Below are positions 56,551 through 64,000 of a stretch of DNA of 64,000 nucleotides, one piece after another. The notes under the pieces were generated by a model. It did no database searches. It was given only the letters and a program-made list of their open reading frames with translations, and had not been told where the DNA came from. This DNA is from Limnohabitans sp. MMS-10A-192. GTDB taxonomy: Bacteria; Pseudomonadota; Gammaproteobacteria; Burkholderiales; Burkholderiaceae_C. A program made the translations under genes and the position numbers. The stretch lies in the NCBI RefSeq assembly GCF_003063335.1, contig NZ_NERX01000001.1, positions 496,001-560,000 on the forward strand. Reading direction: 5' to 3'. Position 1 is the stretch's first letter. Each line of letters opens with the position of its first letter.

Positions 56551-56659
56551 AAGATGGATGCCGGGTCAAGCCCGGCATGACAACACGTGATAAGCAGGGC
56601 TCTGAACTAAACAAGCACAGTTGAACGGTCATCCCGGGCTTGACCCGGGGTCCATCTTC
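56551..56659. repeat. Pair of inverted intergenic palindromic repeats between dapE and dapC
   Basis: Copy A (56551-56582) and copy B (56629-56659, opposite orientation) share the core AAGATGGA, CCGGGTCAAGCCCGG and ATGAC. Each is itself a hairpin, with CCGGG and CCCGG arms around TCAAG. Together they can form a long stem-loop with a 46-bp spacer. The CCGGGTCAAGCCCGG core resembles widespread proteobacterial intergenic repeats. Copy B overlaps the last 10 codons and the stop of dapC. Confidence 0.85.
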
Positions 56660-57864
56660 GAAGGATTTGCCCGCACAAAGCGGGCGATGCGCTCGGCCGC
56701 TTCCAGGCACTCGGCGGTCTCGGCCACCAAGGCCATGCGAATGCGGCCCCGGCCCGGGTTGCTGCCGTTGAAGTCACGCGCCAAGTAGCTGCCGGGCAGC
56801 ACCGTGACGCTTTCGGACTCATACAAGGCTTTGGCAAACGCCGCGTCGTCACCTTGCCAGCCTGCAGGCACTCCGGCCCACAGGTAAAAGCTGGCGTCGG
56901 GCAGTTTCACGTCCAGCACCTCGGCCAGCACGGGTGTGACCTGGGCGAACTTGGTGCGGTATTGGTTGCGGTTGTCCACCACATGGGCTTCGTCACCCCA
57001 AGCAGCCACGCTGGCCGCTTGCACGACCGGGCTCATGGCGCTGCCGTGGTAAGTGCGGTAGAGCAAGAACTGCTTGATGATGGCCGCGTCGCCCGCCACA
57101 AAACCGCTGCGCAGGCCGGGCACATTGCTGCGTTTGCTCAGGCTGGTGAAGGCGATCAGGCGCTTGAAGTCGGTGCGGCCCAGTTGGTGGGCGGCTTCCA
57201 GACCGCTCAAAGGTGCTTCTTCGCGGAAATAAATCTCGCTGTAGCACTCGTCCGACGCAATGACGAAACCGTGTTGGTCGGACAGGGCAAACAGCTTTTG
57301 CCATTCCGACAGCGGCATGACCGCGCCGGTGGGGTTGCCGGGCGAGCAGACAAACAGCAGCTGCGTGCGGGCCCAGACCTCAGTGGGCACGCTGTCCCAG
57401 TCGTTGGCAAAGTTGCGTGCTGGGTCGCTGGGCACGTAATAGGGCTCAGCGCCTGACAACAAGGCCGCGCCTTCGTAGATTTGATAGAAGGGGTTGGGGC
57501 TGACCACAGTGGCGCCGGGTCGGGTCGGGTCGATCACGGTTTGCGTCAGGGCAAACAGGGCTTCGCGCGAGCCGTTGACGGGCAGCACCTGGGTGGCCGG
57601 GTCCAGCGTCAGGTCGTAGCGGGTTTTGAGCCAAGCCGCACAGGCTTTTCGCAAGGCGGGCTCGCCTGCGGTGGCCGGGTAAGCCGACAAGCCGGTGGCC
57701 ACAGACGCCTTGAGTGCTTCCTGAATGAAAGCGGGCGTGGCGTGTTTGGGCTCGCCAATGCCCAGGCTGATGGGCTTCAAGGCGGGGTTGGGCGTGACGG
57801 CGGCGAACAGTTGTTTCAGCCGTTCAAAAGGGTAGGGCTGCAGCTTGGCGAGAAGGGGATTCAT
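56629..57864 (-). CDS. dapC: Succinyldiaminopimelate transaminase
   Basis: PLP aminotransferase converting N-succinyl-L-2-amino-6-oxopimelate to succinyl-diaminopimelate. It starts MNPLLAKLQPYPFERLKQLF; the cofactor Lys lies in LIAFTSLSKRSNVPGLRSGF. The family-typical GIGEPKHATPAFIQEAL, SPNPFYQIYEGAALLSGAEP and CSPGNPTGAVM segments are present. 411 aa. The final residues (KMDPGSSPG) and the stop codon come from an intergenic repeat, so the natural C-terminus may have been altered. It is transcribed toward dapE and prmB. Confidence 0.94.
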   Translation of the reverse strand: MNPLLAKLQPYPFERLKQLFAAVTPNPALKPISLGIGEPKHATPAFIQEALKASVATGLSAYPATAGEPALRKACAAWLKTRYDLTLDPATQVLPVNGSREALFALTQTVIDPTRPGATVVSPNPFYQIYEGAALLSGAEPYYVPSDPARNFANDWDSVPTEVWARTQLLFVCSPGNPTGAVMPLSEWQKLFALSDQHGFVIASDECYSEIYFREEAPLSGLEAAHQLGRTDFKRLIAFTSLSKRSNVPGLRSGFVAGDAAIIKQFLLYRTYHGSAMSPVVQAASVAAWGDEAHVVDNRNQYRTKFAQVTPVLAEVLDVKLPDASFYLWAGVPAGWQGDDAAFAKALYESESVTVLPGSYLARDFNGSNPGRGRIRMALVAETAECLEAAERIARFVRANPSKMDPGSSPG

Positions 57865-58009
57865 CCCCCGATTATCCGGGATCGGTCGGGCCGGTTGGCT
57901 AAGGTAATATTGAAGACTGTTCCGGGCGTCCGGGTACAGGCTTTCAATCGGGCTGATGCGCCTTGTGTTGCGTCATTTCGTTTACTCTTTTTTGATCGAT
58001 CCGACCGCC

Positions 58010-61000
58010 GTGCGTCTCAATTCCATCAAGCTTTCTGGCTTCAAATCGTTCGCTGAGCCGACCAACTTCCTGCTGCCCGGGCAGCTGGTGGGCGTGGTGG
58101 GCCCCAACGGTTGTGGCAAATCCAACATCATGGACGCGGTGCGTTGGGTGTTGGGCGAGTCCAAGGCGTCCGAGCTGCGTGGCGAGTCCATGCAGGACGT
58201 GATCTTCAACGGCACCACCACCCGCAAGCCCGCCAGCCGCGCCAGTGTGGAGCTGGTGTTTGACAATGCCGACCACCGCGCAGGCGGCCAGTGGGGCCAG
58301 TTTGCCGAGATCGCCGTCAAGCGCGTGCTCACCCGCGACGGCAACAGCAGTTACTACATCAACAACCAACCTGTGCGCCGCCGTGACGTGCAGGACGTGT
58401 TTCTGGGCACGGGCCTGGGCCCACGCGCCTACGCCATCATTGGCCAGGGCACCATCAGCCGGATCATCGAGTCGCGCCCCGAAGAGCTGCGCCTGTTCCT
58501 CGAAGAAGCCGCGGGCGTCTCCAAATACAAAGAACGCCGCCGCGAGACCGAAAACCGCCTGTCCGACACCCGAGAAAATTTGACCCGGGTCGAGGACATC
58601 CTGCGCGAGCTGAATGCCAACCTCGAAAAACTCGAAAAGCAGGCCGAAGTTGCCCAGCGCTACAACAACCTGCAGGCCGACAGCACGCTCAAGCAACACC
58701 AGCTGTGGTTCTTGAAGCGCCGCGACGCTGAAAGCGACCAAGGCAAAGTCAAGAGCGATGTGGACCAAGCGGTCAATGCGCTCGAATCGCGCATTGCCGA
58801 TTTGCGCCATGTGGAGTCCGATCTGGAAACCATCCGCCAGGCGCACTACGACGCGGGCGACCAGGTCAACCAAGCGCAAGGCGCTTTGTACGAAGCCAGT
58901 GCCGAAGTGGGGCGCCTCGAAGCCGAAATCCGCTTTGTGGTGGAAGGCCGCCAGCGCGCCGAGCAGCGCCTGCAGCAGTTGATTGAACAGACCGCCCAGT
59001 GGGGCACACGCAGCGAAGACGCCAAAATGGAGCTGGAAACCCTGGCCGAGCAAGCGGCCATGGCCGAAGACCAGAGCATGACGCTGGCCGCCCAGGTCGA
59101 AGACCAGGCCATGGCCTTGCCCGATTTGGAAGAAGCCTTGCGCAAAGCGCAAAACGATGCCACCGCGCAGCGCGCCAGCGTGGTGCAGGTGCAGCAGCAA
59201 ATTGGCGTGCTGGCCGCAGACCAACGCAACGTCGAAGAACAATCGCGCCAGCTCGAGAATCGCCGTGAACGCTTGTTGACCGATCGCAATGCCTTGGCCG
59301 CGCCCGATGAGGCCCGTCTGCACAATCTTCAAGAGCAGCTGGCTGCGGCCGAGGCCCAAGCGGCCGAATCGGAAGCCCGTTTGCACGATTTGCAAGAGAT
59401 GGTGCCTGCGCTGGACGAAGACCGCCGTGAGCGCCAAAAAGCGGTCAACGAAGAGTCGGCCCGCTTGGCCGATCTGAGCGCCCGCATCGAGGCCCTCAAG
59501 GCCTTGCAAGAAAAAGTCCGCACCGACGGCAAGCTCAAACCCTGGCTGTCCAAGCACGGCATGGATGGGCTCGAAGGCCTGTGGAGCCGCATCCACATCG
59601 AGTCGGGTTGGGAAAACGCGCTCGAATCGGCCCTGCGCGAACGCCTGTCGGCTCTGGAAGTGTCACGTCTGGACATGGTGCGCGCCTTTGCTGGCGATGC
59701 GCCTCCGGCCAAGTTGTCATTCTTCACTTCGCCTTTGGCCTCTACCGCCAAGCCACGCAGCGGCATGCCGGGCGGCTGCCTGCCTTTGGCGCAAAAGCTG
59801 CGGATCTCGGATGCCGGTTTGTCCGCCTTGGTGACCGACTGGCTGCAAGGCTGCTACACCGCACCCAGCATCGAAGAAGCCTTGGCCTGGCGCAGCCAGC
59901 TCCAAGCGGGCGAAACGCTGTTGGTGCAAGCGGGCCATGCGGTGGACTTGAACAGCGTGGTCTTTTACGCGCAAGACTCCGAGCAAGCCGGTTTGCTGGG
60001 CCGCGCACAAGACATTGAAAACCTCGAAAAGCAGCAGCGTGCGCAAACCCTGATCGCCGAAGAAAGCCGCAGTGCGCTGGTGCGCGCTGAAGCGGCTTAT
60101 GCCGATGCTTCGCAGCGCCTGATCACCGTGCGCCGTGAAGCGGCCGAAAGCCAGTCGCGCACCCACGAGCTGCAGGTGGAGACTTTGCGTCTGTCGCAGC
60201 TGGTGGAACAAACCCGCGCCCGCAGCGAACAAATCAACAACGACCTGGCCGAAGTGGACGCTTTGCTGGAGGAGTTGCAAGAGCGGCGCGTCACGGCCGA
60301 AGCCCGTTTTGAAGAGCTGGACATGCAACTGGCCGACAGCCAGGAACGCCATGCCCAGCTGGACGAGCGCGTGATCGAGGCCGAGCGCAAGCTGAGCGAA
60401 TGCCGTGAACAGCAACGCAGCCTGGAGCGCCGAGCCCAGGAGGCGCAGTTCTCGCAGCGCAGTCTGGATGCGCGCCGCGCAGAACTGAGCCGCACGATCG
60501 AGACGGCGCAGCAGCAAGTGGCCAGCATCGACGCCGAAATGCAGCGCGCCCGCGACGAACTCAGCCGCTTGACCGATGCGGCTGCCCAAGCCGGTTTGCA
60601 AAACGTGCTGGCCGTCAAGATGGAGCGCGAGCAGGCCTTGGCCGCGCGCCGCAGCGCCTATGACGACCTCACGGCCAAACTGCGCGCCAGCGACGAACGT
60701 CGCGTGGCCTTTGAGCGCGAGCTCGAGCCCCTGCGCCAGCGCATCACCGATTTGCAGCTCAAGGAGCAAGCGGCCCGCTTGGGCCTGGAGCAATACACCC
60801 AGTTGCTGGCCGATGCGCAAGCCGATCTGGAAGCCGTGGCCCTGTCGATCGAGACCGGTCAGGTGCGCGTGACCGGTTTGCAAGGTGAGATCGACCGCAT
60901 CCACCGCGAAATCACCGCCTTGGGCCCGGTCAACTTGGCCGCGTTGGAAGAGCTCTCCACTTCGCGCGAACGCAAGACTTTCCTGGACTCGCAAAATGCC

Positions 61001-61537
61001 GACTTGACCGAGGCCATGAACACCCTCGAAGACGCGATCCGCAAGATTGACGGTGAAACCCGCGAATTGCTGGGCGGCACTTTCAAGATCGTCAACGAGC
61101 ATTTCAGCCGCATGTTCCCCGAGCTGTTCGGTGGCGGCAATGCGCGCTTGGTCATGACCGGCGACGAAATTTTGGACGCGGGTGTGCAGGTCCTGGCGCA
61201 GCCGCCTGGCAAGAAAAACCAGACCATCCATCTGTTGTCCGGTGGTGAAAAAGCCCTGACGGCGATTGCGCTGGTGTTTGCGATTTTTCAGCTCAACCCG
61301 GCACCCTTTTGCTTGCTCGACGAGGTGGACGCGCCGCTGGACGACGCCAACACCGAGCGCTACGCCAAACTGGTGGCGGGCATGGGCAAGGAAACGCAGT
61401 TCCTGTTCATCAGCCACAACAAGATCGCCATGGAAATGGCCGAGCAGTTGATTGGCGTGACCATGCAGGAGCAGGGCGTTTCGCGCATTGTGGCTGTGGA
61501 CATGGAGTCCGCAGTGTCTATGGCCGACGTGGCCTGA
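58010..61537 (+). CDS. smc: Chromosome segregation ATPase Smc
   Basis: Structural-maintenance-of-chromosomes ATPase of the condensin complex. The N-terminal head has GQLVGVVGPNGCGKSN (Walker A, about 31-39). Two long coiled coils (about 170-500 and 660-1010) flank the hinge (about 505-660). The C-terminal head has the signature LSGGEKALTAIAL and Walker B FCLLDEVDAPLDDANTERYA. GTG 58010 (1175 aa) is chosen because the family begins VRLNSIKLSGFKSF; an ATG at 57956 would add 18 residues. It is followed 15 bp later by zipA and then ligA. ScpA/ScpB genes are not in the window. Confidence 0.97.
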   Translation: MRLNSIKLSGFKSFAEPTNFLLPGQLVGVVGPNGCGKSNIMDAVRWVLGESKASELRGESMQDVIFNGTTTRKPASRASVELVFDNADHRAGGQWGQFAEIAVKRVLTRDGNSSYYINNQPVRRRDVQDVFLGTGLGPRAYAIIGQGTISRIIESRPEELRLFLEEAAGVSKYKERRRETENRLSDTRENLTRVEDILRELNANLEKLEKQAEVAQRYNNLQADSTLKQHQLWFLKRRDAESDQGKVKSDVDQAVNALESRIADLRHVESDLETIRQAHYDAGDQVNQAQGALYEASAEVGRLEAEIRFVVEGRQRAEQRLQQLIEQTAQWGTRSEDAKMELETLAEQAAMAEDQSMTLAAQVEDQAMALPDLEEALRKAQNDATAQRASVVQVQQQIGVLAADQRNVEEQSRQLENRRERLLTDRNALAAPDEARLHNLQEQLAAAEAQAAESEARLHDLQEMVPALDEDRRERQKAVNEESARLADLSARIEALKALQEKVRTDGKLKPWLSKHGMDGLEGLWSRIHIESGWENALESALRERLSALEVSRLDMVRAFAGDAPPAKLSFFTSPLASTAKPRSGMPGGCLPLAQKLRISDAGLSALVTDWLQGCYTAPSIEEALAWRSQLQAGETLLVQAGHAVDLNSVVFYAQDSEQAGLLGRAQDIENLEKQQRAQTLIAEESRSALVRAEAAYADASQRLITVRREAAESQSRTHELQVETLRLSQLVEQTRARSEQINNDLAEVDALLEELQERRVTAEARFEELDMQLADSQERHAQLDERVIEAERKLSECREQQRSLERRAQEAQFSQRSLDARRAELSRTIETAQQQVASIDAEMQRARDELSRLTDAAAQAGLQNVLAVKMEREQALAARRSAYDDLTAKLRASDERRVAFERELEPLRQRITDLQLKEQAARLGLEQYTQLLADAQADLEAVALSIETGQVRVTGLQGEIDRIHREITALGPVNLAALEELSTSRERKTFLDSQNADLTEAMNTLEDAIRKIDGETRELLGGTFKIVNEHFSRMFPELFGGGNARLVMTGDEILDAGVQVLAQPPGKKNQTIHLLSGGEKALTAIALVFAIFQLNPAPFCLLDEVDAPLDDANTERYAKLVAGMGKETQFLFISHNKIAMEMAEQLIGVTMQEQGVSRIVAVDMESAVSMADVA

Positions 61538-61552
61538 AATTGAAGATTTCTT

Positions 61553-64000
<2,448 letters not shown>

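Overview
This is a compact, G+C-rich chromosomal window with about 58 protein genes, one tRNA and very short spacers. It reads as a Gram-negative betaproteobacterium of the order Burkholderiales, most likely Comamonadaceae (a Limnohabitans/Rhodoferax/Polaromonas-like freshwater lineage). Support comes from gene orders typical of that group: rpsF-priB-rpsR-rplI-dnaB, an AlaA-type aminotransferase followed by hom-thrC, smc-zipA-ligA, and thrS-infC-rpmI-rplT-pheS-pheT-ihfA. Outer-membrane functions (Tol-Pal, MsbA) are also present. The family placement is inference from protein character, not from a search.

Layout. 1-3.3 kb: the 3' part of ppsA and a VC_2705-type sodium:solute symporter. 3.3-6.4 kb: ribosomal S6/PriB/S18/L9 operon, then dnaB. 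6.4-9.3 kb (minus strand): PIN-PhoH ATPase, Bcp peroxiredoxin, Mth938-like protein. 9.4-15.5 kb: alaA-like, hom, thrC, moeA, moaD, moaE (amino-acid and molybdopterin synthesis). 15.5-18.8 kb: a conserved hypothetical gene and clpB behind a heat-shock-type promoter. 18.8-24.7 kb: MFS transporter, ThDP enzyme, SWIB-domain basic protein, RraA-like protein and isocitrate lyase behind a 250-bp AT-rich control region. 24.7-32.4 kb: the translation block thrS-infC-rpmI-rplT-pheS-pheT-ihfA. 32.4-37.8 kb: DUF192, cold-shock protein, clpS-clpA and a HerA/YjgR-like ATPase. 37.8-45.4 kb: a tightly packed operon yebC-purD-acyltransferase-hemF-nadD-rsfS-rlmH-maf-rng. 45.4-52 kb: msbA, divergent tolB-pal-cpoB, a YeeE-type sulfur transporter overlapping tcdA, and tRNA-Lys. 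52-58 kb (minus strand): ABC-F ATPase, prmB, dapE, dapC. 58-64 kb: smc, zipA and the 5' part of ligA.

The genes are overwhelmingly housekeeping: translation and its control, proteostasis (ClpB, ClpS/ClpA), replication and chromosome organisation (PriB, DnaB, Smc, IHF-alpha, LigA), envelope (MsbA, Tol-Pal, ZipA), and lysine/threonine and cofactor biosynthesis. I see no prophage, insertion sequence, CRISPR array, secretion cluster or defence island, and no convincing new multi-gene system. The second-look material is mainly regulatory and structural. It includes two inverted-repeat control elements before aceA, leader hairpins before thrS, rpmI and pheS, an infC AUC start, a mobile-type inverted repeat that supplies the C-terminus of DapC, histone-H1-like Lys/Ala tails on a SWIB protein and on RsfS, and an EF-hand-like loop inside the sodium symporter. 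No gene-free stretch exceeds 300 bases; the longest is 23064-23313.
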